The notes beneath the pieces are model-generated. The model was given only the letters and a program-made list of their open reading frames with translations, did no database searches and had not been told where the DNA came from. From Alloascoidea africana (taxonomy: Eukaryota; Ascomycota; Alloascoideomycetes; Alloascoideales; Alloascoideaceae), in contig JAKTTT010000089.1 of NCBI GenBank assembly GCA_030581615.1, positions 1-63,360 of the forward strand: a DNA stretch of 63,360 nucleotides, read 5' to 3'. The position numbers and the translations under genes were made by a program. Below are positions 9,984 to 20,951 of this stretch, piece after piece (position 1 is the first letter of the stretch; each line of letters starts with the position of its first letter).

Positions 9984-12900
9984 TCAACCCCTTGAACCAG
10001 ACAGAGGCCGAGAGATGGATCGGGAACGACTTGATATCCTGCCACTCTTCTTTAGAGACTTCTGTCTTCGTATATGGGAGATAGTAACTTCGTTATCTGG
10101 AATGCTAGTAGGAGGCGGCTTCTTAAACGATGTCATTGTAAGTCGAGCTCTAGAGTTGGATCTGGATCCTGACCCAGATGTGTTTACCGCTATGCTTCCA
10201 AGAGGAGCCCTTTCATCATCTTTCGGCTCATCTTGTGTCTGAGATCTCAATTGCTCTGATTCAGGCATAATCAATTCCGTCTTGGGAGGTAAACCTGTGC
10301 TGTCAATCACATAAGAGGTCGCCTCAACACAATCGTTAATTGAGCTCACTCTTTGAGTGGCTTCATCGCCAAAAGCTTTCACAAGCTCATTGTTATCGTT
10401 AATGGCTCCATCAAATTGCGGTAAGACAGTTTCTTTGAGATTGGAGTTGTTTGCAAAGTCTTTCCCAAGACGATCCAGTGTACTGGTTAAACTAGCTTGT
10501 GTAGACTCCAGTTTTGAAATTGATTCACTTAAAATCACAGCACTTTCAGTGCTAGTTTTCTGGTGCTGTTCATCAATTCTTTGCATACTCCCCTTCACTT
10601 GAATAAGCTGATTTGAAGTTGTTTCCACTAATGAAGAAAAATTGGATGACGATTTTCCAGCTGTTCCCATTATCAAAGCACACATTTGCTGATCAGCGCG
10701 GGCTATCAATTTCTCCACGTCCCCTTTTTCTCCCTTTAACCTGTCGGTCAGTTCCAAACTCCTCCTTGACAGAGTCTCTGCTGTTTGATCCATGGCATCG
10801 TAAGACTTGTCCATGTTTAAATGCAATCGGTCAATGGCCTGTCCCATGTTGTCAAACTGTCGACTTAACCGCTCACTCCGGTTTGCATCAAGCTGTCTAA
10901 ATGCACTAATCATCTGGCTTAGGAACAATTTGCTTTCTTGCTCCATTGCAACCAGTTCTTGTTCTCTCATATGTTGGAACTGTGACTTTTGATCTAGCGC
11001 TATATCTGAGTTGGAAACTGTAAGATTATGGATTTTCGCCTTCATGTCTTCAATGTCTTCAAGCTGTCCAATAACATGGCAGTTAAAAGCTTCCAGTTTT
11101 TCCGTCAAGTTTGCACCGAGAAAACTGTAAGATTCTTGAACGTTCAGCTTTAGGTCATTCATATTCCGAGTCACACTATCTGAAAGTTCATGAGCAGTGC
11201 TTTTCAAGTTGTCCAAGCCCAGCTCTATTGAACTCATAATTTCTTTACCAAGAGCAAGATCGGAATTCTGATTATCGCCAATCATATTTTTCGATTTATT
11301 GAGTTGCTCGAATACAAATCCAAAATCTTTGATGACTAGTTTAGACTGATCCTCGACTTTTGTACAAGATGTTTTCATCTTCCCGGTTTGAAACTGAATA
11401 AAGCGAGTAATATTCTCGGTAATCTCGCTTGTAAAAGTTTCTGAAAATCGGATCAGAGATTCGATTCCAGTAGTCAAATTTGATGCTTGACTATCTACAG
11501 ATTTCTTTGTTTGTTCTAAAGAACTTTGACTTTCAACATGCTTTTCTTCACGATTTTTGAGAACTTCACGTAGAATACTGGTTTCTTTACTGAGACCATC
11601 GTTAATGTGAGCGAGCTGGTCTAGCTTCCTTTTCATATCGATCTTTAATTGCTCGAGTCCCTTGCGAGCGTTAATCTCGTTCTCCAGTTGATCTCTTTTA
11701 GTAGCAAGCATCATATCTGTTCTTAATTGTGTTTCTTCTTTCTCCATAATTATCTCATCTCTAATCTTGAGTTCCTCAATTGCCTTATCATGCTGCGAGG
11801 TTTTTTTATTCAATCTGTTGACAATTTTTCCAATTTGTGCCTCTAGAAACTCAATTCGTAACTTGTACTGATCGGACAATTGCCTCTGGTTTTTGTTTTC
11901 GTTCATTAACTGATCGTATGCCTCATTGGCCAGAAAAAGGCCTTCTTTGGTCTTATTCGCCTCCAAAGACCTTCGTAGCAACTCGTTATCCTTCATATAC
12001 TCTTCAATAGTCATTAGGGTGGTTAAGGTTTGGTTTAACTTTGGCTTATTTATTATACTCTTTGCCTTACTGGCATAATCCAAAGTACTAATCGTTTCAT
12101 CAAGACTGACTCGGGCAGGCGATATTGTGGCAATAATACACGTCTTTGTACTTCCCCCGAGAGAATCCTGTAGTAGCCTAGTAAGCTTTGACTCGCGGTA
12201 GGGAATGTGTGGAGAATGCCGGCGGTCCAAAAGAGAATTTATAACCCTTCCTAGAGTTAATAAAGATTGGTTTATCATTCCAGCTTCCCGCGCTTGTTTG
12301 TTCTCCGCTCCAGATCTGTTTATGTTTTCTGAACCTGCCAGGTCCACCAAAGTAAGTTTCCCAACCTTTGTATGCTCTTCTTCGCTTTCCGCATCTACCT
12401 TGACGGTCCGTACAATTGCTGTGAAAAGAGTATGGGATCTGCTCGAATGGTCGTCAATCTGAGTCGCTGCAACCTGTCTTCTAAACGAGCCTTTCCTAAA
12501 GACTTGTAATCCTTCTTCCGCATTTTCCACTTGAATTTCTTCTATCCCATCTACCAGTATCTGCTTTGTTGCTACCTGCTCAAGTATCCTTATTTTCTTG
12601 CCAATTTCTCCATCTCTTATTAGATCTTTCAGTTCTTCATTGTAAAGCTCGATAAATGAAACTCGTACAGAGTATTCTTTCAGATCAGAAGCTTGCAATT
12701 GCTTGAACAAATAGATCAAGGATCGGGGTATTATTCCTGCTGTCTGGGATAACCCGTTATCGTTCTCTACTGCATCTGATATGTCCCCTGACATTGTGTA
12801 CGTTTTGCCTGTTCCTGTCTGTCCATAGGCAAATAATGTGGAGCTGTATCCTTCGAGGATGTCATCAATCATGGGACGAGCAGTATTTTCAAAAACAAAC

Positions 12901-13313
12901 TCTTGATCACTTTCAGGACCAAAGACTTTTTCAAATGTAAACGTTTTGGCATTGGTACAAGCGGCAGTAGCAGACGTAGCTGTCGTGGTTGGAGCGGTAG
13001 ATGGGCTAGAAAAGGTCATTGGATCCAGAATCACCTCCTTGCCGTTTAGCCCCATCGTTGAGACCACCACCTCGCTATTCTCTATTATTTCCCTTTCATT
13101 TCTCGATCTACATCTGACAAACACTTGGATGTTTGCCTCTTCTTCGTAGCTTGTACCATTTTTAAGGTTCACAGGAGCTGTAACCAAAGGGGAGGGCGAT
13201 GGATTGCCCCTTCCTGCCGTTTCGGCAGACCGTGGTCTGCTACTGCTGCCCAAGCTGGCACTGTTGGCACTCAAACTCGAATGGCTATGAGGAGAAGAAC
13301 CAGCAGAAGGCAT
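9984..13313 (-). CDS. CIN8: Kinesin-5 (BimC/Cin8/Kip1) mitotic motor
   Basis: 1109 residues, the usual size of kinesin-5. A serine-rich head leads to the motor at about residues 60-430: P-loop GQTGTGKT at 164-171, switch I SSRSH, switch II LVDLAGSE, and the ESKLTRLLQDSLGG helix. A threonine/alanine-rich loop insert at about 102-122 precedes the FTFEKVF strand. The neck and long coiled coils follow, then a basic serine-rich tail. Family role: a bipolar homotetramer that crosslinks and slides antiparallel spindle microtubules. Saccharomyces has two paralogues (CIN8, KIP1); this could be the single ancestral gene. A classic BimC box is not obvious in the tail. Confidence 0.93.
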   Translation of the reverse strand: MPSAGSSPHSHSSLSANSASLGSSSRPRSAETAGRGNPSPSPLVTAPVNLKNGTSYEEEANIQVFVRCRSRNEREIIENSEVVVSTMGLNGKEVILDPMTFSSPSTAPTTTATSATAACTNAKTFTFEKVFGPESDQEFVFENTARPMIDDILEGYSSTLFAYGQTGTGKTYTMSGDISDAVENDNGLSQTAGIIPRSLIYLFKQLQASDLKEYSVRVSFIELYNEELKDLIRDGEIGKKIRILEQVATKQILVDGIEEIQVENAEEGLQVFRKGSFRRQVAATQIDDHSSRSHTLFTAIVRTVKVDAESEEEHTKVGKLTLVDLAGSENINRSGAENKQAREAGMINQSLLTLGRVINSLLDRRHSPHIPYRESKLTRLLQDSLGGSTKTCIIATISPARVSLDETISTLDYASKAKSIINKPKLNQTLTTLMTIEEYMKDNELLRRSLEANKTKEGLFLANEAYDQLMNENKNQRQLSDQYKLRIEFLEAQIGKIVNRLNKKTSQHDKAIEELKIRDEIIMEKEETQLRTDMMLATKRDQLENEINARKGLEQLKIDMKRKLDQLAHINDGLSKETSILREVLKNREEKHVESQSSLEQTKKSVDSQASNLTTGIESLIRFSETFTSEITENITRFIQFQTGKMKTSCTKVEDQSKLVIKDFGFVFEQLNKSKNMIGDNQNSDLALGKEIMSSIELGLDNLKSTAHELSDSVTRNMNDLKLNVQESYSFLGANLTEKLEAFNCHVIGQLEDIEDMKAKIHNLTVSNSDIALDQKSQFQHMREQELVAMEQESKLFLSQMISAFRQLDANRSERLSRQFDNMGQAIDRLHLNMDKSYDAMDQTAETLSRRSLELTDRLKGEKGDVEKLIARADQQMCALIMGTAGKSSSNFSSLVETTSNQLIQVKGSMQRIDEQHQKTSTESAVILSESISKLESTQASLTSTLDRLGKDFANNSNLKETVLPQFDGAINDNNELVKAFGDEATQRVSSINDCVEATSYVIDSTGLPPKTELIMPESEQLRSQTQDEPKDDERAPLGSIAVNTSGSGSRSNSRARLTMTSFKKPPPTSIPDNEVTISHIRRQKSLKKSGRISSRSRSISRPLSGSRG

Positions 13314-14804
13314 AGGAGTGTTTAGAAAGTCAAGCTATGTAGGGGTTTGAGTAGACAGTGTTTCCGAGATGAGTAGAGATTAAAAAGGAGGTTGGTAGTT
13401 TGGAGTACGCGCTCTGGTCTTCCACACCATAAGTCAAGACTTTAAACCGCGGACAAAAAACAGAAACGGAATACTTTAGCATTTCTATAGGAGCTTGAAT
13501 GTTTTAAGTTGTTGTGTAGTGGGTATTGTGACAAGACTGGCAGCTCATGGTTGAACCACGATAGATTGGATCTTGTGTTCTGTTTTAAGTCCTAGTATTC
13601 TGTGCTTTCAAAAGTTGCTGACCTGTTTATTTGTTTCACATCATTAGCTTTTCGTTCTAGCAATAGAACCGTCATGAGATTGTTAATGTTTCTCCAGAAA
13701 AGAATTGTCAATAAACCACCCTTTTTTTCGCATACAAAAAACGCTTTTTCTTTAGTTGAAGAACTTTATGTAATAGATCTATCGTTCAAAAGAAAGGAAA
13801 ACATTGTAACCAGTAATATGCCATGTAAACAAATAAACCAACAAGACAGTTCCGAGTGCGAAGTTACAACTGTTTCTTTTGCCGTTTTATGTTAAAGCGT
13901 AAATAAGCTATTTACTGAAGAAGAAAAAAGTTACACCGATAACGTTACATTAATTTGAGTGCGTTTGAATATCCCTGACATATTCCAAACGGTCAATGAA
14001 TTTTCCAATTTTTCTATGAGAAGGAGATTTGCCTGACCCAGCAGTTGTAACCGAAAGCCATGTCATTAAAATGTAAAGCATGTATAAGATTTTCTTCTCT
14101 TGGTTTGTATCTTCGGTGCTTTTTCTGGTTTGCCTTGGGATCTTAACGCTTATGATGTGTCCCGTAAACAGAAATACGATCGTATGCTATCTTTTTGAGT
14201 GAACAATATCGATATTCCAGGGTCCAAATCTCGTCTCCGTTTTCAAAAATAAAATATTCAACGTATTCTTCCAATCAGTGTAATAATTATTACTGTTTTG
14301 AACATTGCTAAACCAGGTTCCCGCTTTTCAGAAGTAACCACAGCTTCAACATCACTGTAAAATAATGGAATGATTATGGAACATTTGGCGGGTGCTCCAA
14401 ACAAAACTCTATATCAACTCTTGTTCTACTAAACTAAGCTTTTCTTCAGCCATGGTTAACAACATGTGTTGGGGATTGGCCTCACAGGCTAGGATCAGTA
14501 TGATGGTGGTGGAATTGAAAACGGAAAGCACCGGTGCATACGAGCTTGTCCCAAAAAGGAACTAAATCGTCTCAACAACCTTAGCCAGATTTCTAAAAGT
14601 GTTCAAAGAACATAGCAAGGAAGGTAGCATTCACAATATCGTATACTAATACTAATTTAGATTAATTTAAAATTATCGCGTTTTTTGTAGCCGATCTAGT
14701 GCAGGTGTAACAAAAGCAATAACACATCATTAGCAGAATAAATAAAACACCATGGTGAATTCGAATGTGTACTGTATTCACCAAAGCGCCCAGAAACAGA
14801 TCAG
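13314..14804. other. Intergenic 1.5 kb with unexplained minus-strand open stretches
   Basis: The left part should be the kinesin promoter. Between about 13950 and 14453 the minus strand has several open stretches with protein-like composition and possible splice sites (see findings), but no family is recognised. The rest shows nothing. Confidence 0.35.
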
Positions 14805-15236
14805 TCATCTTGGTTGCTGTCCGTTTCTCCTTGAAGGACCAGTTGAGTATACTGAGTATATGGGAGGGTTAAAAATGTGTCTAGGGGGGTCTCTTTCCGT
14901 TTGTTTCTTAAAGATGGCATCTAAATCAGTTCGTTTTGGTTTTGGAGGGACGGGCGGTTCTTTGTTAAACCCGAGCGGTATAGATTGTAAAAATTTCGAA
15001 ACTCTTGAAACTTTTGGAACTGGCATTGAAGACTCGCTCTCGGGGTTGTTTGTTGTGTTTGTGGCTTCTGGATTTGTGTTTGTGTTTGAAGACTGGGAAA
15101 CTGACATCTTTGAAGTTCCTTGTGAGGCATCGACTACAGGACGAGTGCTAGCATTGGGATTTGTGTCTAAGTTGATGTTATCATCAGGATTGGATTCTGA
15201 GCGAGAACTCTTTAGACCAGAGAAGCAGGCACCCAT
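14805..15236 (-). CDS. Small protein with predicted N-myristoylation/palmitoylation site
   Basis: 143 residues from the ATG at 15236; a longer frame upstream is open but starts elsewhere without support. The N terminus MGACFSGLKSS has Gly2 and Cys4, the known pattern for N-myristoylation plus palmitoylation, so attachment to plasma or vacuolar membrane is inferred. The middle is low complexity and rich in Ser, Thr, Asn and Pro. The C-terminal part has a VPPKPKR proline motif and a basic RDPPRHIFNPP stretch. No family is recognised. It is divergent from the Zn2Cys6 regulator. Confidence 0.65.
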   Translation of the reverse strand: MGACFSGLKSSRSESNPDDNINLDTNPNASTRPVVDASQGTSKMSVSQSSNTNTNPEATNTTNNPESESSMPVPKVSRVSKFLQSIPLGFNKEPPVPPKPKRTDLDAIFKKQTERDPPRHIFNPPIYSVYSTGPSRRNGQQPR

Positions 15237-16334
15237 TGCGAAGATTATGGCAATATAGAGATAGGCAGAAGTTGAATTGAAGGTAGTAAGAAAGGAGACA
15301 TCTTTTATAGTCCCAGGGACAATTAACATTGATTAAACTCTGCGATGCTATACATATATGGATGTCTCATTGGACCTGCACGGGTGCTCATCTCTCTTCG
15401 CTTATGCTGTTCCGTTTTCCAGACATTTTTTTTTTGTGTTTGTTTCCTAAACTCTCACTTTCGTTGTGTGCGTTTTTGTCCACTAGGGCCAGAAACCTGT
15501 AAAGCGATCCTGCGGATAGGCTCGACTCCCCGTCGCATTATTATTCTCCATCATATTGCAAAGTGGCAATGCTTACAATGTTCACATTCGCTACTTATAA
15601 TATGGCATTTCCCGCCGCCAGTTTGAGTTTTCAGGTGGAGCGGACTCCAGCGTAGGTGTGCTGCCACGAGGCGGCGAAGATAGGCGACAGCCGTGCTGGC
15701 TCGTGTCTTGATCCGTATCACACAAGCCCCAGGCCGGCCAGCCCTCGTCTGTGTCTCGCCATGAACCAGACTCGTTTCCGACTCCTGCCCTCCAGCCCAA
15801 TCTCAGGAAATCCACCAGAACCCACGAAAACGCATTCCGGAAGGCCCGACATCCGAGCTCGGATATCCACTCTTCTCCCCCACCCCGCCTCCGGGTAACA
15901 CCCTCCACGATCGGGTGACAGGGAACTCTCCTCACCACACTCCACACGCTTCATCTTCACGATCATCACAGACTGGGTGACAAAACTTCGTGCCAGCTTC
16001 GCCGGATTTCGCTACCGCTGAAAATACAGAAACTAATGATCCAAATATAACTTGTGCATTATCTCGACCTTGCTTTTTACACACAAGTAGCCAAAAATCC
16101 TATTCATTTAACGAACAGCAGCACAACCAGTAACAATACTGCCACCAGCCCACCTGTATCAGTAGCAAACACAGTTTTGACTTTTTTCCTGGGCAGTCAT
16201 CGCTTCACATTATTTTATTTATACTGTTGTCAAACCCCCCTTATTCTTAAGTACAGCTTTACTTGCTGTGTTTTTTTGTCTCTTTTTTTTTTGTTTATTG
16301 TGTCCCGGAGAGCTCGACAAGCGTATGATTTCAA
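15237..16334. other. Divergent promoter region, lipidated-protein gene and Zn2Cys6 gene
   Basis: 1.1 kb between two divergent starts. The centre (15600-15950) is GC-richer; the part next to the Zn2Cys6 start is pyrimidine-rich. The motif GGGTGAC occurs twice (near 15914 and 15974). No gene is supported. Confidence 0.4.
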
Positions 16335-19307
16335 ATGACACCTGCACCCAAGGCGATCAACATTAGTCCCAAACCTCCGCAGACAAATATTGTTCAGATA
16401 ACTCAACCAGATATGTCACAGAGTAAGAAACGAGATTTGGCAACTGCCGACCTAGGAACGCAACATCCAGGTCTCCCACCGAAGCGAAATTCGACTAGTA
16501 TTCCATGGTCCTCGGTTAACGCTCAGGGCCAACCCACCTCAATGCCTGTTGGCACTGGAAGACGAAGCTCCTCAACTGGATCAGCTAGCGCCAGTGGACC
16601 ACCTATTCAGAGACCTGCTGGTCACCGTCCCGTAACTTCATGCACTCATTGTCGACAGCATAAAATCAAATGCGATGCTTCTGATAACTACCCTCGTCCT
16701 TGTACCCGATGCGATAAAATGGGTCTCAAATGTGAAATCGACCCCACGTTTAAGCCGCATAAAGGTGGTCAGATCCAGACGCTTAGAAACGACATCGAAG
16801 AATTAAGAGCAAAAGTTCAGTTTCTCCAACGAAATGAACAAATGCTAATGCAGCATATAAACTATTCTCTGCAAAGTCCAACTGTAGCTCCGGCCACCGT
16901 ATCCTCGCCCAATTCGGTCTCTACAGCTTCTCCCATAATCAATCCTTCTAATCTGACGCCTCCTTTGGCTAGCGTGGGACAAGACGGCGAACCGTCCAAT
17001 ATGTACACCGCAGAATCACTACGCCAGCCCCCAAGGTATATCTTACCCACTTTATCAAACCCTAATGCGAGTCAGACTATTCCAGATGTTCCAATAGCTC
17101 CCATAGCGCCTGGCGCTCCATTAACAAAGCTGGTGTCGAGCTCATCGTACGCCTCAATCACAATCGCTGAAGACCCTAAGCCCATTAGCGATCAACAACC
17201 ATCTGATCTCTCGGCCAGTAGAAGCACGCTAAGTGCGGACTATAACACAGACAATAATAGCGTGAGCGATAAGGAAAACAAGGGAAAGGAGGACATGACT
17301 GCTGCTAGTTCAGGGTCGGATACTTTGCCCCAGATTCAAGTTTCAGAAACTGAATTTATTCTCGGAGACGTTAGATTGCCATTGGAACAAGCAAATAAAT
17401 TGCACAATAGATTTATGAGCGATTACTGGCCCTATTTACCCATCATCGCATCCAACAGTGCCGCAGAGCTATATTCTCAGTCTCAGCTGCTATTTTGGAC
17501 AGTCTGTTTAACTGCATGTTTGTCAGACCCCGAACCCACGCTTTACAACTCTTTGGCATCCTTGATCAAACAACTGGCTATAGAAACATGCTGGATAAGA
17601 ACACCTAGATCAACACATATCGTTCAGGCCTTGCTGATTTTAGGGACCTGGCCATTACCGAATCAAAAAGTTTTGGACGATTGCTCGTACCGGTTTGTAG
17701 GTCTTGCCAAAAACTTGGGTCTCCAGCTTGGTCTCCACAGAGGCAAGTTTATAGACGAGTTTTCAAGAAACCAGGTGTGTCTAAATGACGCTGAAAAATG
17801 GAGGACGAGAACTTGGCTTGCCGTGTTCTTCTGTGAACAGTTTTGGGGTGCAAATTTGGGATTACCAGCTTCTCTGCAAACCGATTATCTGATCGAAAAG
17901 GCTCGAAATGATGAATATCTTCCAAACTCATTTAGATCTCTAATCTCTCTCGCAGTGTTTGAGTCAAAACTTACGAATGCAATTGGGTCCTCTGTTAGTA
18001 GCCCCGACGGACTGATGGACTCTCAGGACAGAGCGGGCACTTTGGCTATCTTGGAAAGACAATTGGATAGGCTAAAGATGCATTTGGAGCTGAATGAAAT
18101 TTCCGTCGAAATATATTATTTATATGTGAAACTGATGATATGTTGTTATTCTTTCCTCCCTGATACTCCAATTGAGGACCAAACAAAATATGTGACACAG
18201 GCTTATCATGCTGGGACGAGAATCGTCACATTGATGTCCAAGCTTTCAGAAAAGCGCCAGTTAGTCGAGTATCCCATTTACGTCCGGCAATCAGTTACAA
18301 CAGCTGCCTTCATTCTGTTCAGATTGCACTTGACGCCGTTCTTATTACCAAACCACGTTGAATCCTGTCGACAGTCCATTGTGACTGTTCACAGACTATT
18401 CAGAAACATGCTTACTGCTTGGAAAGATGTGGAAAGCGATATTAGTCGGACGGCGAAAGTGCTTGAAAAGCTGAATTTTGTCATTGTAACGTATCCGGAA
18501 TTATTTACAAAGACAACTGGAATTATTGACCGCATGCGAAGCCATTTGGCGGGCTCACTGTTTTATGAATTGGTTTGGTGCATTCACGAAGCTAGACGAC
18601 GCTATACCCTGAAACAGAAAAGCAACACCGGAGCCATTGATCATGAGGAAGCGAACAGTGAAGATCAAAACAAGGACAAAGAGAATCCTGAAGATGGGTC
18701 AAAACCAGTTTTGACATCGGTGAACCCGCAATTGTTCAATCCACTACCGCTGCCTTTTTACAACCAGATTTCCAAAGAGGATTTCACAACCGCTCTAGCG
18801 ACAACACCAAACGGAACAACAATCACAACTTTGGTGCCGACTTCTGCGGCTATGTCTGCTGCTACAGCATCCGCAAATGCTGCCGGGTTACGGGAGCCTG
18901 TTGAAATTAATGGTATTCCCATCTCCATGCTTGAAGGAAGTGGCGTTGGTGGAGGAGCTGTTTACAGAAAGCCCGGAGAGTCCAGTACCGACTTGCCCTC
19001 GTTGATGAATGGCGGCAAGAATACCGTGGGATCGTTGGCTGTAGGACCTGTCAACCGCGACAAACCTAGCGAAGGCGAGGCTTCTGCTACCAGTGGTTCT
19101 AGCTCTGCGAATCCTAATGGCAATGGAGTGATTAGCGTGACGCCGGGAATGACTCCTGGTCAAACCCCGGGTCCTTCAAGCTCGCTTGATGTCCAAGGAC
19201 AAACGTTCCAATCCAACTTGGACTCTCTTATGCAAGGCATTGACTGGATGGACGGCCAGGGAGATGATTTTCTTGGCTGGATGGATATGAACATGTCTGA
19301 TTTTTAG
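16335..19307 (+). CDS. Zn2Cys6 transcription factor, Leu3/War1-like
   Basis: 990 residues, no intron needed. A binuclear zinc cluster at about 102-132 (CTHCRQHKIKCD...CTRCDKMGLKC, six cysteines) is followed by a coiled-coil stretch at about 148-180 for dimerisation. The middle region (about 345-770), including RLPLEQANKLHNRFMSDYWP, is the fungal-specific regulatory domain. The C terminus has a tryptophan/acidic patch (IDWMDGQGDDFLGWMDM), the kind of activation segment seen in Leu3. The spacing and RPxPCxRC style are closest to Leu3 and War1, so control of branched-chain amino acid or weak-acid response is possible but unproven. It would bind CGG half-sites. Confidence 0.85.
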   Translation: MTPAPKAINISPKPPQTNIVQITQPDMSQSKKRDLATADLGTQHPGLPPKRNSTSIPWSSVNAQGQPTSMPVGTGRRSSSTGSASASGPPIQRPAGHRPVTSCTHCRQHKIKCDASDNYPRPCTRCDKMGLKCEIDPTFKPHKGGQIQTLRNDIEELRAKVQFLQRNEQMLMQHINYSLQSPTVAPATVSSPNSVSTASPIINPSNLTPPLASVGQDGEPSNMYTAESLRQPPRYILPTLSNPNASQTIPDVPIAPIAPGAPLTKLVSSSSYASITIAEDPKPISDQQPSDLSASRSTLSADYNTDNNSVSDKENKGKEDMTAASSGSDTLPQIQVSETEFILGDVRLPLEQANKLHNRFMSDYWPYLPIIASNSAAELYSQSQLLFWTVCLTACLSDPEPTLYNSLASLIKQLAIETCWIRTPRSTHIVQALLILGTWPLPNQKVLDDCSYRFVGLAKNLGLQLGLHRGKFIDEFSRNQVCLNDAEKWRTRTWLAVFFCEQFWGANLGLPASLQTDYLIEKARNDEYLPNSFRSLISLAVFESKLTNAIGSSVSSPDGLMDSQDRAGTLAILERQLDRLKMHLELNEISVEIYYLYVKLMICCYSFLPDTPIEDQTKYVTQAYHAGTRIVTLMSKLSEKRQLVEYPIYVRQSVTTAAFILFRLHLTPFLLPNHVESCRQSIVTVHRLFRNMLTAWKDVESDISRTAKVLEKLNFVIVTYPELFTKTTGIIDRMRSHLAGSLFYELVWCIHEARRRYTLKQKSNTGAIDHEEANSEDQNKDKENPEDGSKPVLTSVNPQLFNPLPLPFYNQISKEDFTTALATTPNGTTITTLVPTSAAMSAATASANAAGLREPVEINGIPISMLEGSGVGGGAVYRKPGESSTDLPSLMNGGKNTVGSLAVGPVNRDKPSEGEASATSGSSSANPNGNGVISVTPGMTPGQTPGPSSSLDVQGQTFQSNLDSLMQGIDWMDGQGDDFLGWMDMNMSDF

Positions 19308-19810
19308 CAAGCATTATTTTTATTTTTACTTTTGACACCAAGATGCAATATCTTTGTTACTTCTACACTGTTTTTTGTCTCCTTATACTTTTATATTTGC
19401 TTTATCCTGTTTTTTGAGTTTCATCTCATTTATTCGACCTTCCCTATAACGATTTTTTGTTTTCAAGCTTTTACGTTTTTCATGATCCCCTGTCCTGTGG
19501 TAGATATATATTTCTATATTCTTATTTTGTGTCAGAATTTTCCTTACAAGGGGGGAAACAATTAGCCGGAACCTATATTTGCGTTTGATCCTCTATTTGT
19601 TGTATAGGTAGGCCATTGCATATTCAAATGCTGGCCAGGGTTCTCTATCTAATTAATGATTTTTGATTTTTGATTTTTTTTTTTCTTTTTTCAACATTTC
19701 AACATTTATCTAGGGTATATATAGCTTAAACAAGTAAAGATGCCTATAATAGCTTCACTCATGATGAAGTCCTTGTTCATAATTACGGCGGGAGCGGGAT
19801 GAGTATGCGA
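19308..19810. other. Convergent 3' region of Zn2Cys6 gene and RAD51
   Basis: AT-rich sequence with T and A runs and no coding signal; it holds two facing 3' ends. Confidence 0.5.
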
Positions 19811-20951
19811 TTAATCAGTTTCTTTTGGATCGCCAATACCATCTTCATAAATAGCAAAAATGCACTCAGACTCTGGCAAACAAGGGGAGTCGTAAATCTT
19901 GCAGATCCTCTGCTCGCCTCGTCCTTTTCTCAAGGAAAGTCTCGTGGTTGATGAATGGGCAATGATGTTCCCCCCAATTGGCTTCTTGGGATCAGGATTA
20001 AACATGCCGGCTCCACCATCTACCTGAGCCACAACCTGATTTGTGATAACAACAGCTATTCCAAACTCATCAGCTAAACGTTGTAAAGTCCTCATGTATT
20101 TGGCAACGTGCATTTGTCTAGCTGATAACTCGCCACGTCCGCTGAAATCAGTCCTGTAAAGTGCCATTATTGAATCAACGATGAGAAGCGAGAAACGAGA
20201 CTCAGCCATCATCGCAGCAGCCTGATTTAGTAGCTGAAGTTGATGGTCAGCATTGTAAGCACGAGCATACGCAACATTATCCAGAGCATCCTCTCCATTC
20301 AGTCCATATCGTTTACTGATCGAGAGTAGACGAACGGGTCTGAAAGTTCCCTCTGTGTCGATGTAAAGACACTTTCCTTCGCCCCCACCCATGTCAATCG
20401 GTAGCTGGCAGGTCACGGCCAGCGTATGACAGAGTTGTGACTTTCCAGTTCTAAACTCGCCAAATAGTTCCGTGATGGATCCGGTTTCAATGCCTCCCCC
20501 TAGTAACGTGTCGAGTTGCTTTGAACCTGTTGTGATGCAAATTAACTCACTCCTCCGTGAATGAAACTCTGATGCTGTTGTGAATCCCATAGGCACAAAC
20601 TTTGTGGCCTCCGTTAACAGTTTATCTGCCTTGGCATCTGATATGCCTTTTATAGTTAACAAGGCTCTTTTTGGTGTGTAGGCGACAGATTCAACTGTGT
20701 TGTAGCCGGCCTCAACCAGCTTCCGTATATCAGAGGCATTAATGCCATTACCCTTTAAGTCTAGGTGATTAGTCACAAGCAAACAGGAGAAAGAGATTCG
20801 AAAACAACAAAAAAAATTGGCTCACCTCTAATTTTGAAATAGGCATAGGGCCGTATTCTCCTTCTTCATCTTCTTCAGGCTCAAGTTCCACTGGATTTGC
20901 ACTGTTTCGTTCCTCCTGTTGTGGCTGCTGGTCAGGGTCTGAGGGTTGCAT
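19811..20951 (-). CDS. RAD51: RAD51 recombinase, two exons
   Basis: Exon 1 is 20951-20826 and exon 2 is 20752-19811, giving 355 residues. The intron (73 nt) has donor GTGAGC, branch GACTAAT and acceptor AAAG. This join gives [20 protein letters not shown], aligning with the conserved Rad51 N-terminal helix; the closer TAG acceptor would break the frame. Walker A is GEFRTGKS at about 140-147; Walker B is [10 protein letters not shown]. The sequence [21 protein letters not shown] and the acidic N-terminal extension mark Rad51 rather than Dmc1. It forms the ATP-dependent filament on single-stranded DNA for strand exchange. The promoter carries an MCB-type ACGCGT. Confidence 0.97.
20753..20825 (-). 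other. Intron of RAD51
   Basis: GTGAGC donor, GACTAAT branch, AAAG acceptor, phase 0. It lies after codon 42. A TAG 7 nt upstream of the true acceptor is a decoy. Confidence 0.85.

Noticed and set aside
20757-20782. Reading the RAD51 second exon from an upstream non-ATG start
   Set aside because: The residues ahead of GNGINA do not fit the family, and splicing from PMPISKLE does.
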